Below, one piece after another: positions 1 through 7,393 of a DNA stretch of 20,165 nucleotides. The first letter of the stretch is position 1; each line of letters opens with the position of its first letter. The translations under genes and the position numbers were made by a program. This DNA comes from Actinomycetota bacterium (GTDB lineage: Bacteria; Actinomycetota; Nitriliruptoria; Nitriliruptorales; JAHWKO01), in NCBI GenBank assembly GCA_019347855.1, contig JAHWKO010000040.1, positions 1 to 20,165 on the forward strand. Reading direction: 5' to 3'. Below the pieces are notes generated by a model that worked only from the letters and a program-made list of their open reading frames with translations, was not told where the DNA came from and did not search any database.

Positions 1-88
1 AGTTCGATCACCCTCGCGCCCCGCGGGATCCGTGTGGACCGACGCATGGTGCCCCGCCCGTCCGGTGCGGGCAAGGTGCGCGGACCCC

Positions 89-334
89 TTACGACGCGGG
101 ACGGTAGCGCACGACGGGCAGCAGCCCCGCACGCTGCAGCTGCGCCACCGCATGCTGCTCGTCGTCGTCCAGCAGGAACGGGCCCGGAGGACGCGACAGC
201 ACCGCCGTCACGAGGCAGTCGTCGCACGCCTCGGTATCCCGCATCCGGCACGTCCCGCAATCGATCGCACGGATGCGGTCCGTCCCTTCCTCGTCCCCCG
301 CCTCGTCCCCCGCCTCGTCCCCTGTCTGGTCCAC
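89..334 (-). CDS. Small four-cysteine protein of unknown function
   Basis: This 81-residue protein starts at a GTG (332-334) with a GGGAGG ribosome binding site five bases upstream. The N-terminus is acidic and made of GDEA repeats (residues 5-17). It is followed by a compact cysteine cluster CGTCRMRDTEACDDC with Cys26, Cys29, Cys37 and Cys40, which could bind zinc or an iron-sulfur cluster. The C-terminal part (about 55-78) looks helical and ends in a short basic tail. The gene lies 52 bases downstream of the NYN-domain gene on the same strand, so it probably belongs to that operon, and a TAGCGT box at 365-370 could give it extra expression. I do not recognise a named family. The metal-binding idea is inference from the cysteine spacing alone. 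Confidence 0.72.
   Translation of the reverse strand: MDQTGDEAGDEAGDEEGTDRIRAIDCGTCRMRDTEACDDCLVTAVLSRPPGPFLLDDDEQHAVAQLQRAGLLPVVRYRPAS
289..324. repeat. 12-bp tandem repeat, three copies
   Basis: CCTCGTCCCCCG is repeated three times (289-300, 301-312, and 313-324 with one change). It lies inside the start of the small cysteine protein gene and encodes its GDEA/GDEA/GDEE repeat on the minus strand. A 12-bp unit keeps the reading frame, so copy number could vary without breaking the gene. Confidence 0.85.
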
Positions 335-386
335 GTGATCCTCCCGGCGCCGTCGTCGAGCAGGACGCTACGCGGGGGGTGTGACG

Positions 387-1616
387 TCACCGAAGGACAG
401 CCAGGAACGGCCGGGTCCCCACGACGTCGGCCCCCCGCTCCCGCACCCGATCCGCCAGCTCGCCGTCGTCGGTCACCACCACGACGGGCTCGTGGTCCGG
501 GAGGTCGTCGACCGTGCGCACGATCCGGTCGTCGGCGGTCCCGCCCGCGGTGAACACGACCGCCACCTTCCGGGGCCGTCGCGCCGCCCGCCCTGCCCCG
601 GGCTCGCCGTCGAAGACGATCGTGGGGCGCACCCCCGTGCGGCGCGCGAGCGACCCGACGCGTAGGACCAACCAGTCGCGTTGCTGTTCCAGGGGCAGGT
701 GGTCGCGGTGCTGCTTCGTGACGTTGTACCCATCGATCAGCACGCGCCGCCCCCTGCCGAGGAGGCTCCCGGCGGCGTCGACGGTGCCCGGAGTCACGCC
801 GGGCGGCAGCGTGCTGGGGCGGCCGGGGTCGGCGAGCCGTTCGGGCCCGCCGCGGGATGCCCGGAAGCGCTCGACCTCCTCGGCCGCCTGCTGATCGACC
901 TCGTCCTCACGCTGCTGACGGCGTCGGTGGCGCGCCCGGCGCTCCTGCTCGCGTCGGCGGAAGGTGCGCAGCTCCTCCTGGAGATGGTGCAGCTCCGCCT
1001 GGTGTTGCCTCCGGAGGCGTTCGAGTGCCTGACGCCGGTCCTCGGCTGCCTGACCCACACGCTCGAGGAGCTCGTCGCGTTCCCGCCGCACGGCGTCGAG
1101 ATCCTCCTCCAGGTGATCGATCCGGTCCTGCTCGGTCCGTAGCCTCGCCTCGAGCCCCGTGGCGCGACGTCGCGCCTCGTCGCGCTCCTCGAGGAGCTGA
1201 CGCGCACGCTCCTTGGACCGCTGAAGCGACCCGTCGTCGGGCTCTTCGTCGCGTGTCTCGCCGGGGTCGGCACGTCGGGCGGACCCGGACCCACCCCGCA
1301 CCGCGTCCGCGCTCAGCACGTGGTCCAGGTCCACCCGCTCGTCGGTCGCGAGTCCACGGGCGGTCTCACGCCAGAGCACACCGCCGTCGGCCAGCTCGCG
1401 GCAGAGGTCCCCGCGTGAACGCCCGTCGGCCAGTCGTGAGACGGGCACGGCCCGCAGCCGGGCGATCCGCGGCGTCACCAGGTGGTCGTCGAGGTCCTGC
1501 ATGGCAGCCCTGGCGTGCCGCAGCACCGCTGTCCACTCGTCCGCGCCCAGACCAGCCAGGTGCGACGCGTCCGGGACGGGAGCCGCGGCTGGATCACGGT
1601 CGGCCGCGTCGGCCAC
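387..1616 (-). CDS. Coiled-coil NYN (YacP-like) domain protein, probable RNA nuclease
   Basis: This 409-residue protein starts at GTG. The N-terminal part (about 17-110) is helical with no clear domain. Residues 130-255 form a long Glu/Arg-rich coiled coil. The C-terminus (about 288-409) is a YacP-like NYN domain of PIN-like nuclease fold. Its motifs are VLIDGYNV (Asp295), IVFDGE (Asp336), TAGGTADDRIV (Asp362/363) and VVTDDGELADRV (Asp383/384), and these acidic residues would hold the catalytic metal. B. subtilis YacP (Rae1) is a ribosome-associated endoribonuclease; the long coiled coil suggests an actinobacterial variant that oligomerises or docks on a partner. Its GTG starts three bases after the stop codon of the membrane-anchored protein upstream, so the two are probably translated together. 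The NYN assignment is firm; the RNA target is unknown. Confidence 0.9.
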   Translation of the reverse strand: MADAADRDPAAAPVPDASHLAGLGADEWTAVLRHARAAMQDLDDHLVTPRIARLRAVPVSRLADGRSRGDLCRELADGGVLWRETARGLATDERVDLDHVLSADAVRGGSGSARRADPGETRDEEPDDGSLQRSKERARQLLEERDEARRRATGLEARLRTEQDRIDHLEEDLDAVRRERDELLERVGQAAEDRRQALERLRRQHQAELHHLQEELRTFRRREQERRARHRRRQQREDEVDQQAAEEVERFRASRGGPERLADPGRPSTLPPGVTPGTVDAAGSLLGRGRRVLIDGYNVTKQHRDHLPLEQQRDWLVLRVGSLARRTGVRPTIVFDGEPGAGRAARRPRKVAVVFTAGGTADDRIVRTVDDLPDHEPVVVVTDDGELADRVRERGADVVGTRPFLAVLR

Positions 1617-1619
1617 CGG

Positions 1620-2012
1620 TCAATTCGTGGAGATCACGACACCGAGGTGCTGGAGCCGCTCCAGGAACTCGTCGGGATCCTCGCCATCGAGGGCGGCGAT
1701 CGCATCGATGTCCTCGTTGCGCACGAACAGCAGGTGCTCGTCCACGCCTCGTCGGGACTGGATGTACGTGAGGTACTCGACCGCCGGCTCGAACCCGTCG
1801 TTGTGCCGCAGCTGTTCGACGTCGATCGCGACCGTGCCGCCCTTCCCCCGATCCTGGGGCGACCCCTCACGACGACGTTCACCGGTGTCCACGACGCCCT
1901 CGGCACCGAGGTCGTCCTCCCGGCGACGCGAGATGACGACCACGGCAGCAGCGGTCGCGAGCACAGCGATCGCTGCGCCGATCGCGATCCGTACCCAGGA
2001 CTCCCGCTCCAT
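1620..2012 (-). CDS. Small N-terminally membrane-anchored protein
   Basis: This 130-residue protein begins at the ATG at 2010-2012. Longer in-frame starts would run through the divergent promoter and into the popT gene. The N-terminus (residues 7-27) is one hydrophobic segment followed by Arg-Arg-Arg, typical of a membrane anchor with the rest in the cytoplasm. Residues 29-62 are a charged, probably disordered linker. The C-terminal 70 residues form a compact acidic domain (about 62-130, IDVEQLRHNDGFEPAVEYL and EDPDEFLERLQHLGV) that I do not recognise. It is the first gene of the operon running into the NYN-domain protein, with three bases between stop and start. A role in anchoring or partnering the NYN protein is inference. 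Confidence 0.75.
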   Translation of the reverse strand: MERESWVRIAIGAAIAVLATAAAVVVISRRREDDLGAEGVVDTGERRREGSPQDRGKGGTVAIDVEQLRHNDGFEPAVEYLTYIQSRRGVDEHLLFVRNEDIDAIAALDGEDPDEFLERLQHLGVVISTN

Positions 2013-2069
2013 GACGACACCGTACCCCTGGGCCCGTCCGGACACACCCGTTCCGATGACCGGTTCGGC

Positions 2070-2075
2070 TACCGT
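2070..2075 (+). promoter_or_regulatory. Probable -10 box (TACCGT) for a leaderless popT transcript
   Basis: TACCGT fits the actinobacterial TAnnnT -10 consensus and ends nine bases before the ATG at 2085. No ribosome binding site precedes that ATG. The expected transcription start falls on or next to the start codon, so the mRNA is probably leaderless. No convincing -35 box was seen. Confidence 0.5.
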
Positions 2076-2084
2076 CCGCGCCCG

Positions 2085-3068
2085 ATGTCGACCCCTCACT
2101 CCCCCACCGATCTCGCCAGTTCGGACCCGGCGTTCGTCGAACGCCCCGACGACGCACGTCTGCGCCCCGAGGGCTTCGGTGTGCTGACCATGGCGACGAC
2201 CTACGTCAGCGGGTTCCTGATGGGGTCGGCCGACATCGTCCCCGGTGTCTCCGGTGGGACCGTTGCGCTCGTCCTGGGGATCTACGCACGGCTGGTGGCC
2301 AACATCCGGCAGGGAGCGCGCGCAGCCAGCCTGTTCCTGCGGTTCGACATCCGGCACGGCTGGCGGGCGCTGCGTTTCGTCGAGTGGAGCTTCCTGCTGC
2401 CCTTGCTCCTCGGCATCGGAACGGCCGTCCTCACCCTCGCGGCCGGGCTCGAGCACCTGCTCGAGACGCAGCCCGTGCTCCTGGCCGCCGCGTTCGCCGG
2501 GCTCGTGGCGGGCTCCGTCGTCGTGTCGCTCACGGAGATCGACGAGCACCGTGCGGCCACGGTGGCCGTCATGATCGTGAGCGCGATCGCCACGTTCGCG
2601 CTGCTGGGCCTGCGCACGGGGCGGTTCACCGATCCGTCGCTGGTCATCGTGTTCCTCGGTGGCGCCGTCGCGATCTGCGCGATGATCCTCCCCGGCATCT
2701 CCGGGTCGTTCATCCTGCTCATGATCGGTCTGTACGAGTTCATCCTCGGAGCCGTGAACGACCGGACCCTCGCGACCATCGCGGTCTTCGCAGCCGGCAC
2801 GGTGGTGGGCCTGGGTTCGTTCTCGACCCTCCTCAACTGGCTGCTACGCCGGTGGCACGACCTGGTCCTGGCTGCGCTGATCGGCCTGATGCTGGGATCG
2901 CTACGCGTGCTGTGGCCCTGGCCCGCCGGGCCGGACGGAGTAGGCGACACCGCCCTGGGAGCCCCCCTGGCCGCGGATGTCCTCCCGGCGGCCGGACTGG
3001 CCGTGGGCGGCCTCGTCTTCGTCGTCGTGGTGGCGGGCGTCGCACGCGCACTCAGCGAGGCGGACTGA
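2085..3068 (+). CDS. popT: DUF368 / PopT-type undecaprenyl-phosphate translocase
   Basis: This 327-residue polytopic membrane protein belongs to the DUF368 family, whose characterised members (PopT) return undecaprenyl phosphate across the cytoplasmic membrane for reuse in cell-wall synthesis. The family signature appears twice: SADIVPGVSGGTVALVLGIY (residues 48-67) and ILPGISGSFILLMIGLYEF (201-219). Such internally duplicated motifs suit an inverted-repeat transporter fold. About eight hydrophobic segments follow a 30-residue cytoplasmic N-terminal tail. The ATG at 2085 is chosen because a -10 box lies just before it; the longer open frame upstream overlaps the divergent gene. It ends four bases before the stop codon of the convergent DinB-like gene. 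The family call is firm; the exact lipid substrate here is inferred from the family. Confidence 0.92.
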   Translation: MSTPHSPTDLASSDPAFVERPDDARLRPEGFGVLTMATTYVSGFLMGSADIVPGVSGGTVALVLGIYARLVANIRQGARAASLFLRFDIRHGWRALRFVEWSFLLPLLLGIGTAVLTLAAGLEHLLETQPVLLAAAFAGLVAGSVVVSLTEIDEHRAATVAVMIVSAIATFALLGLRTGRFTDPSLVIVFLGGAVAICAMILPGISGSFILLMIGLYEFILGAVNDRTLATIAVFAAGTVVGLGSFSTLLNWLLRRWHDLVLAALIGLMLGSLRVLWPWPAGPDGVGDTALGAPLAADVLPAAGLAVGGLVFVVVVAGVARALSEAD

Positions 3069-3072
3069 CCAG

Positions 3073-3606
3073 CTAGTCGCCGTTCACGCCCCGCGCGATA
3101 TCAACCTCGTGGTGGGTCACCTCGTGCGCGATCCATCGGAGGGCGTCCTCGACATCGCCGCTCCCCCAGTCGGGATGCGTGAACCCGGTGCGGTGATCGA
3201 GGTCCTCCACGGCCGCCGCCAGATCGACCGCGGCACGATCGAGGGACCACAGCGCCCCGGCCAGCGGGAGCCGGTCGTACCCGCGGACCTCCGCGAGCCG
3301 GTCCTGGTCCCAGGGGACGAGGGTGGTCTCGGGATCCTCGGCGGCCGCTCGGAAGCGTTCCGACCACGCCCGGAACACATCGACGACGTGCCAGACGTAC
3401 GCGGACGGCGACCACGTCCCGGCAGGGGCGGCGCGGCGGTCGTCCCAGTCCGCGAGATGCGAGGCGTAGCGGGTCGCGGCGTCACCGATGACCGTCTCGG
3501 CCTCCGGTCCGGCCAGCTGCCAGGCGAACCCGCACTCCGGACACCGAACGTCGGACGCGTCCGCCCCGTGCAGCGACGCGATAGCCGCCCTCAGGAAGGG
3601 GGTCAT
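3073..3606 (-). CDS. DinB-like four-helix protein with N-terminal CxxC
   Basis: This 177-residue protein resembles the DinB/YfiT-like superfamily, whose members are four-helix bundles with a metal site of three histidines and often use mycothiol or bacillithiol as cofactor. Candidate ligands are His73 in SAYVWHVVDVFRAW and His161/His165 in HEVTHHEVDIARG; the last histidine pair at the C-terminus is typical of the fold. An extra N-terminal CPEC (Cys22, Cys25) is unusual. The ATG at 3606 overlaps the stop of the zinc-ribbon gene upstream as ATGA, so the two are translationally coupled. It is the last gene of the DUF309-zinc ribbon-DinB operon. The enzymatic function is unknown. Confidence 0.8.
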   Translation of the reverse strand: MTPFLRAAIASLHGADASDVRCPECGFAWQLAGPEAETVIGDAATRYASHLADWDDRRAAPAGTWSPSAYVWHVVDVFRAWSERFRAAAEDPETTLVPWDQDRLAEVRGYDRLPLAGALWSLDRAAVDLAAAVEDLDHRTGFTHPDWGSGDVEDALRWIAHEVTHHEVDIARGVNGD

Positions 3607-3869
3607 GCAGGTCCACCCGCGGCCGGCGCCGGCTCGACCGTCACCGCGTCGTCCCTCCCGCACCAGCGACAGACCACCGACTCGACCGTCCGGTCGAGGA
3701 TCTGCTCGTCCTCCACCTCGTTCACGCCGCCCAGGTCGAAGTGGTGGAAGCGCCTGGTGCGCGCCGTCTCGACCACGTCGAACCGGGTGAGGTTGCCGCA
3801 GGCATCGCAGCGGAAGCGCATGCCGTCCTCGAGGCCGCGCGCGAGATCGTCCGTGGTGTGCTCCGGCAC
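3603..3869 (-). CDS. Small zinc-ribbon protein
   Basis: This 88-residue protein starts at GTG and has two CxxC pairs, CDAC (Cys21, Cys24) and CRWC (Cys67, Cys70). They are separated by about 40 residues rich in hydrophobic and acidic positions. This arrangement fits a zinc ribbon with a long insertion. It begins two bases after the DUF309 stop codon and overlaps the following DinB-like gene by four bases, so all three are made from one transcript. I do not recognise a specific family, and whether it binds a protein or nucleic acid cannot be told from the sequence. Confidence 0.75.
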   Translation of the reverse strand: MPEHTTDDLARGLEDGMRFRCDACGNLTRFDVVETARTRRFHHFDLGGVNEVEDEQILDRTVESVVCRWCGRDDAVTVEPAPAAGGPA

Positions 3870-3871
3870 CG

Positions 3872-4441
3872 TTATCGGATCTCCGGCTGCGTCGGGCCCG
3901 CGGGTCCGCCCGTGAACCAGGGCCCCTCATCCATCGCCGGGAACTCCGGGTAGCCGATCTCGAAGATCTCCCCGGCGTCCTCGACGGCGTCGGCGGCACC
4001 CTCGGCCCAGACACGGAGGGACTCGACGTCCACCCCGTAGTACACGTCCGGGTACCCGCGCAGCTTCTCCGCGGCCTTGCGCAGCAGTGACACCGACCCG
4101 GCCGGGTTCTCCCGTTGGTGGTGGCAACAACCGACCGCCACCTGGATCACGCCCTGCCAGAACAGCTGGTCATCCTCTGGTGCGGCGTGCCAGACCTCCT
4201 CGAGCACCTCGTGCGCCTCGAAGAACCGCTCGTCGTTCCAGAGCTCCACCGCCTTGTCCAGCGCGGTGTCGAGATCGTCGAACTCGAAGTCCTCGATCAC
4301 CATCTCGGGTTCGGCATCACGAGGCAACGGCCGTCCGAGGCGGTCCCGGGGACGGGCGTTAGCGGGGCGGCCCTCCTCGTCGCGATCGCGCTCGTACGTC
4401 TTCACGACGCGGCCGGTGTTCGTGCGGATCTCCTCGGGCAT
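3872..4441 (-). CDS. DUF309 family protein
   Basis: This 189-residue protein contains a DUF309 helical domain at about residues 58-132. Its hallmark is ELWNDERFFEAHEVLEEVWHAA (His77, Glu78, Glu81, Glu82, His85), followed by FWQGVIQVAVGCCHHQREN with His107 and His108. These His/Glu positions are likely to form a metal site. Residues 1-45 are a charged, probably flexible extension beyond the usual domain, and the C-terminus is Gly/Pro-rich. The ATG at 4441 is preceded by a purine-rich GGGAGA site and by a TAGCAT box 26 bases upstream. It is the first gene of an operon with the zinc-ribbon and DinB-like genes. The family is widespread but has no established biochemical role. Confidence 0.88.
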   Translation of the reverse strand: MPEEIRTNTGRVVKTYERDRDEEGRPANARPRDRLGRPLPRDAEPEMVIEDFEFDDLDTALDKAVELWNDERFFEAHEVLEEVWHAAPEDDQLFWQGVIQVAVGCCHHQRENPAGSVSLLRKAAEKLRGYPDVYYGVDVESLRVWAEGAADAVEDAGEIFEIGYPEFPAMDEGPWFTGGPAGPTQPEIR

Positions 4442-4467
4442 GCGTCTCCCAGGGTGGCGTCGGTGCG

Positions 4468-4473
4468 ATGCTA
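4468..4473 (-). promoter_or_regulatory. Probable -10 box (TAGCAT) of the DUF309 operon
   Basis: Read on the minus strand, TAGCAT fits TAnnnT and lies 26 bases upstream of the DUF309 ATG, leaving a short leader that carries a GGGAGA ribosome binding site. It is back to back with the mutM promoter, only about 60 bases away. Confidence 0.45.
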
Positions 4474-4534
4474 CGGGGGCGGGGCACGGTGGCGCCGACC
4501 GGTCACGCCGTGGGGGCGGTCTCCCGGGTAGGCG

Positions 4535-4540
4535 TAACCT
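4535..4540 (+). promoter_or_regulatory. Probable -10 box (TAACCT) for a leaderless mutM transcript
   Basis: TAACCT ends seven bases before the mutM ATG at 4548, and no Shine-Dalgarno sequence lies between them. The spacing places transcription initiation at the start codon itself. Confidence 0.55.
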
Positions 4541-4547
4541 CAGCGTC

Positions 4548-5339
4548 ATGCCGGAGCTACCCGAGGTCGAATCGGTCCGCCGTCAGCTCGCCCCCGAGCT
4601 CACGGGCCGGACCGTGAAGGACGTGCGTTCCGAGCCGCAGCGACGCTTCCTGCACCTCGATCGGCTGGCCGGTCGCACGATCCGCGACGTCCGACGCCGC
4701 GGCAAGTACCTCGTGTCCCCCCTGAGCCGGAACGGCGAGCTCGTCATGCACCTCGGGATGACCGGCTCCTTTCGGTTCGACGTGATCGACGAGTACGCAC
4801 GCGCGCAGCTCGAGCTGGACGATGGACGGACCCTGGTGTTCCGCGACCCGCGACGGTTCGGGAGGCTGGCGGTGGTCGACGCCGGGGACTACACGGCGAT
4901 CCCGACGCTGGCGCAGCTGGGGCCTGAGCCCCTCTCCGAGGACTTCCAGGTCCAAGCGTTCGCGGCGGCCCTCGCCAGGACGACCGCTCCTGTGAAGGCG
5001 GTCCTGCTCGCGCAACGCGCCGTGGCCGGGGTGGGAAACATCTACGCCGACGAAGCGCTGTGGCGCGCTCGTGTCCACCCTGCGTCACGTCGCGTGGGCC
5101 AGGATCGGGCGCGGCGGCTCCACGGGGCGATCCGGGAGGTGCTCACGGAGTCGATAGAACGAGAGGGCACCACGTTCCGCGACTACCAGATGGTGAACGG
5201 CGACAGCGGGCGGAACGCCGACTTCCTGCAGGCCTACGGGCAGGCCGGTCGCCCTTGCGACCGGTGCGGCACGGATCTTCGCAAGGTCACGATCGCCCAG
5301 CGCGGGACGACGTACTGCCCCACCTGTCAGAGGCCCTGA
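4548..5339 (+). CDS. mutM: Formamidopyrimidine-DNA glycosylase (MutM/Fpg)
   Basis: This 263-residue base-excision repair enzyme removes oxidised purines such as 8-oxoguanine and nicks the strand by beta,delta-elimination. The catalytic N-terminus PELPEVE is intact: Pro2, exposed after Met removal, is the nucleophile and Glu3 is also present. Lys53 in RRRGKYLV is the beta-hairpin lysine. VMHLGMTGSF supplies the void-filling Met and RDPRRFGR the other intercalating residues. The helix-two-turn-helix is at about 154-180 (LAQRAVAGVGNIYADEALW). The C-terminal zinc finger has Cys237, Cys240, Cys257 and Cys260, with the phosphate-binding Arg252 in QRGTTYCPTC. All key residues and the normal length are present, so it should be active. 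It lies alone on the plus strand, divergent from the DUF309 operon. Confidence 0.97.
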   Translation: MPELPEVESVRRQLAPELTGRTVKDVRSEPQRRFLHLDRLAGRTIRDVRRRGKYLVSPLSRNGELVMHLGMTGSFRFDVIDEYARAQLELDDGRTLVFRDPRRFGRLAVVDAGDYTAIPTLAQLGPEPLSEDFQVQAFAAALARTTAPVKAVLLAQRAVAGVGNIYADEALWRARVHPASRRVGQDRARRLHGAIREVLTESIEREGTTFRDYQMVNGDSGRNADFLQAYGQAGRPCDRCGTDLRKVTIAQRGTTYCPTCQRP

Positions 5340-5358
5340 GACCGTTCAAGGGCGCGGA

Positions 5359-5709
5359 TCATCCCCGTTCCTGCTCCTCCGCGAGCTCCCGCTGCTTGCG
5401 GGTGACCGTCCGCGCGACGACGACGCCGGCCCCTGCAGCGGCGAGGCCGATCAGGAGGCCCGGCACGACCGGTCGGGCGACCGTCAAGCCCACGAGGGTG
5501 AAGCCGATCGCGAAGGCGAGGTAGCCGGTCAGCACCGGCCAGAACGTCGACGGGTGGTCGCGGAACGGAGCCAGCACCAAGAGGAACAGCGCCAGGCCGA
5601 GCAGCATCACCCCGACCTTCGGGGGCAGGGTCAGTCCCGCTGCGAGGGCGACCACGACGCCCGACCAGTACAGGACGTCCCATGCGCGTCCCCAGTCTCG
5701 TAGAGCCAT
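5359..5709 (-). CDS. Small four-helix membrane protein
   Basis: This 116-residue protein has four predicted membrane segments (about residues 12-28, 31-48, 57-77 and 80-99) and a charged C-terminal tail ending in RKQRELAEEQERG. It starts nine bases after the stop codon of the DUF3152 lipoprotein on the same strand, so it is probably the last gene of that operon, and it ends 19 bases from the convergent mutM stop. I recognise no family. The length and topology resemble many uncharacterised actinobacterial integral membrane proteins. Confidence 0.75.
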   Translation of the reverse strand: MALRDWGRAWDVLYWSGVVVALAAGLTLPPKVGVMLLGLALFLLVLAPFRDHPSTFWPVLTGYLAFAIGFTLVGLTVARPVVPGLLIGLAAAGAGVVVARTVTRKQRELAEEQERG

Positions 5710-5718
5710 GGGTCGAGC

Positions 5719-6489
5719 CTACGGAGCGCGGGGGTCGGTCGGGCGCGGGGAGGGCTCGGGTTCGTAGCCGGGCGCGAGCGGAAGCTCGTGACGACTGGCC
5801 AGCTCGATCTCCCAGTCCAGGGGCCACCCGTTGGGCAGGCACCCGTCGAGCTCGGTGCTCTGCTGCGACATGATCGCGGCCGGCAGCCCCGTTGCCGGGC
5901 ACTGGGGCGTCGGGTGGTGCAGGCCCAGCAGGTGGCCGACCTCGTGGTTGACCAGGTACGTGCGGTACGTGGAGAGGTCGCCCGTCCACTCCGGCGTCGC
6001 GGAGCGCCAGCGGTCCGCGTTCAGTGCGACGACCCGGCCGAGCTGGCACGAGTACCGCCCGCGGGTGTCGTACGGCGCGCACAGCTCGTCGACCGTCGGG
6101 CCCTCCGCGAGCACGACGACGTTCGGGGCGTTCGGATCGTGGATCAGGTCGAAGCCCGCCCGTTCCCAGCCGCGCGGATCCTCCAGGATCGCCCGCACCG
6201 TCTCGGCGAACCCGTCCGTCGCGGCGTCCTCGGTGCGCCGCTCGACCCGGTAGCGCACCTCGACCCGCTCCGGGCTCGGCTCCCCGGGTGGGGAACCCAC
6301 GCGCTCGGAAACGGGCGGCCGCGGTGACGGGGTCGTCGTGGCCGGCACCGGCTCCGGCTCCGGTTCGCTGGGAGCACACGCCCCCGTCAGTGCCACCAGG
6401 ACGCAGACGACGACCCCGACCCACGCCCCAACGCGTCGATCGCCGCCACGGTCCGGATATCCGGCCTCTGGCGGCGGTCGACGGGCCAG
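5719..6489 (-). CDS. DUF3152 zinc-metalloprotease-like lipoprotein (start uncertain)
   Basis: This exported protein (about 256 residues) has a hydrophobic signal (about 20-36), then LTGAC with Cys38 as the probable lipidation site, a Pro/Glu-rich linker and a DUF3152 domain (about 75-235). The domain holds a complete HExxHxxGxxH zinc site, HEVGHLLGLHH (His182, Glu183, His186, His192). Family landmarks DPRGW, ELCAPYDT, YSC, ALNADRW, CPATG, IMSQQ and CLPNGWP are all present, and four or five cysteines could form disulfides. No ATG, GTG or TTG lies in frame between the upstream gene's stop and the signal. I place the start at a CTG (6487-6489) seven bases after a GAGG motif; a GTG near 6592 is the alternative. 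It follows the beta-keto acid cleavage gene, with five bases between stop and start. It is likely a surface lipoprotein protease; its substrate is unknown. Confidence 0.85.
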   Translation of the reverse strand: MARRPPPEAGYPDRGGDRRVGAWVGVVVCVLVALTGACAPSEPEPEPVPATTTPSPRPPVSERVGSPPGEPSPERVEVRYRVERRTEDAATDGFAETVRAILEDPRGWERAGFDLIHDPNAPNVVVLAEGPTVDELCAPYDTRGRYSCQLGRVVALNADRWRSATPEWTGDLSTYRTYLVNHEVGHLLGLHHPTPQCPATGLPAAIMSQQSTELDGCLPNGWPLDWEIELASRHELPLAPGYEPEPSPRPTDPRAP

Positions 6490-6493
6490 CGGG

Positions 6494-7369
6494 TTACCTC
6501 GCGCGGTCGGGGATCTCGAGGCCGAGCATCTCCCGTGCCTCGTTCGGGGTCGCGGGGCGCCGGCCCGTCTGCTCGACCGATCGGACACACGCCTCGACCA
6601 GCTCGCCGTTGCCCGCCGCCTGGTCGCCGTTGGGCAGGTAGAAGTTGTCCTCGAGCCCGACACGGACGTTGCCACCCAGGCTCGCCGCCGCCGAGATGAG
6701 CATCCACTGCTCGCGGCTCACGCCGATCACGCCCCAGTTGTTGCCCTCCGGGACGCGCGACGCCATGTGCTCGAGGTTGCGCGGATCGGCCTGGATGCCG
6801 CCGAGGACCCCGTGGATCAGCGAGAACTGCATCGGCTCCTCGAGCAGTCCGAGCTTGAAGAGCGGGTCGTAGCTCTCGACGTGGCCGACGTCGAAGCACT
6901 CCATCTCGGGCTTGACGCCGGCGTCCTTCATGCCTTGGAGGAGCTCGATGATGTCGTCGAAGCTGTTCTGGAACACGAAGTTGAACACGAAATCGTTGCG
7001 GGACTCGCTGAACTTCGCGTAGTTCAACGATCCCATGTTCAACGCCCCGAGCTCGGGCTTCAGCTCCTGCATGTACTCCACCCGCTTGGAGATCGGGATG
7101 CCGATCGCACCCGACGAGTAGTTGATGATGATGTCCGGGCTGTGCTCGAGGATCGCCTCGGTGATGTTGCGGAAGTCCTCGACGTCCCAGGATGGGGTGC
7201 CGTCCGGCTTGCGAGCGTGGATGTGGACCATGGCCGCCCCCGCATCGCGGGCGTGACGCACCTCCTTGCCGTACTCCTCGGGGGTGTACGGGATCGCGTC
7301 GTGCTGGTCCTTGTTGGCGACAGCGCCGGACACGGCACACGTGACGATGGCGGGCTGGTCGTAGGTCAT
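6494..7369 (-). CDS. Beta-keto acid cleavage enzyme (BKACE/Kce family, DUF849)
   Basis: This 291-residue TIM-barrel enzyme belongs to the family that condenses a beta-keto acid with acetyl-CoA and splits it to acetoacetate plus a new CoA ester; the type member is 3-keto-5-aminohexanoate cleavage enzyme of lysine fermentation. Family zinc ligands match His49 and His51 in MVHIHARKPDG and Glu240 in VGLEDNFYLPNG. NYSSGAIG (83-90) and ALNMGSLNYAKF (109-120) fit substrate-pocket motifs. The ATG at 7369 has a GGAGG five bases upstream. The gene follows the TetR regulator and precedes the DUF3152 lipoprotein. No lysine-fermentation genes are nearby, so the substrate is more likely another beta-keto acid (carnitine or amino-acid derived, for instance) and cannot be assigned from sequence alone. 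Confidence 0.92.
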   Translation of the reverse strand: MTYDQPAIVTCAVSGAVANKDQHDAIPYTPEEYGKEVRHARDAGAAMVHIHARKPDGTPSWDVEDFRNITEAILEHSPDIIINYSSGAIGIPISKRVEYMQELKPELGALNMGSLNYAKFSESRNDFVFNFVFQNSFDDIIELLQGMKDAGVKPEMECFDVGHVESYDPLFKLGLLEEPMQFSLIHGVLGGIQADPRNLEHMASRVPEGNNWGVIGVSREQWMLISAAASLGGNVRVGLEDNFYLPNGDQAAGNGELVEACVRSVEQTGRRPATPNEAREMLGLEIPDRAR

Positions 7370-7393
7370 CGGATCCTCCGGTCGTTCGCTCTC

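Noticed and set aside
1..88. Possible gene or terminator at the left edge
   Set aside because: Only shadow frames and a weak GCCCG/CGGGC hairpin are present; nothing could be supported.
1482..2084. In-frame extension of popT upstream of 2085
   Set aside because: It lies antisense to two minus-strand genes and gives no membrane or family sequence; a -10 box sits just before the ATG at 2085.
6453..6464. 12-bp palindrome CCGGATATCCGG as a regulatory site
   Set aside because: It lies inside the lipoprotein coding region near its N-terminus, has no match in the window that is perfect, and such short palindromes occur by chance.
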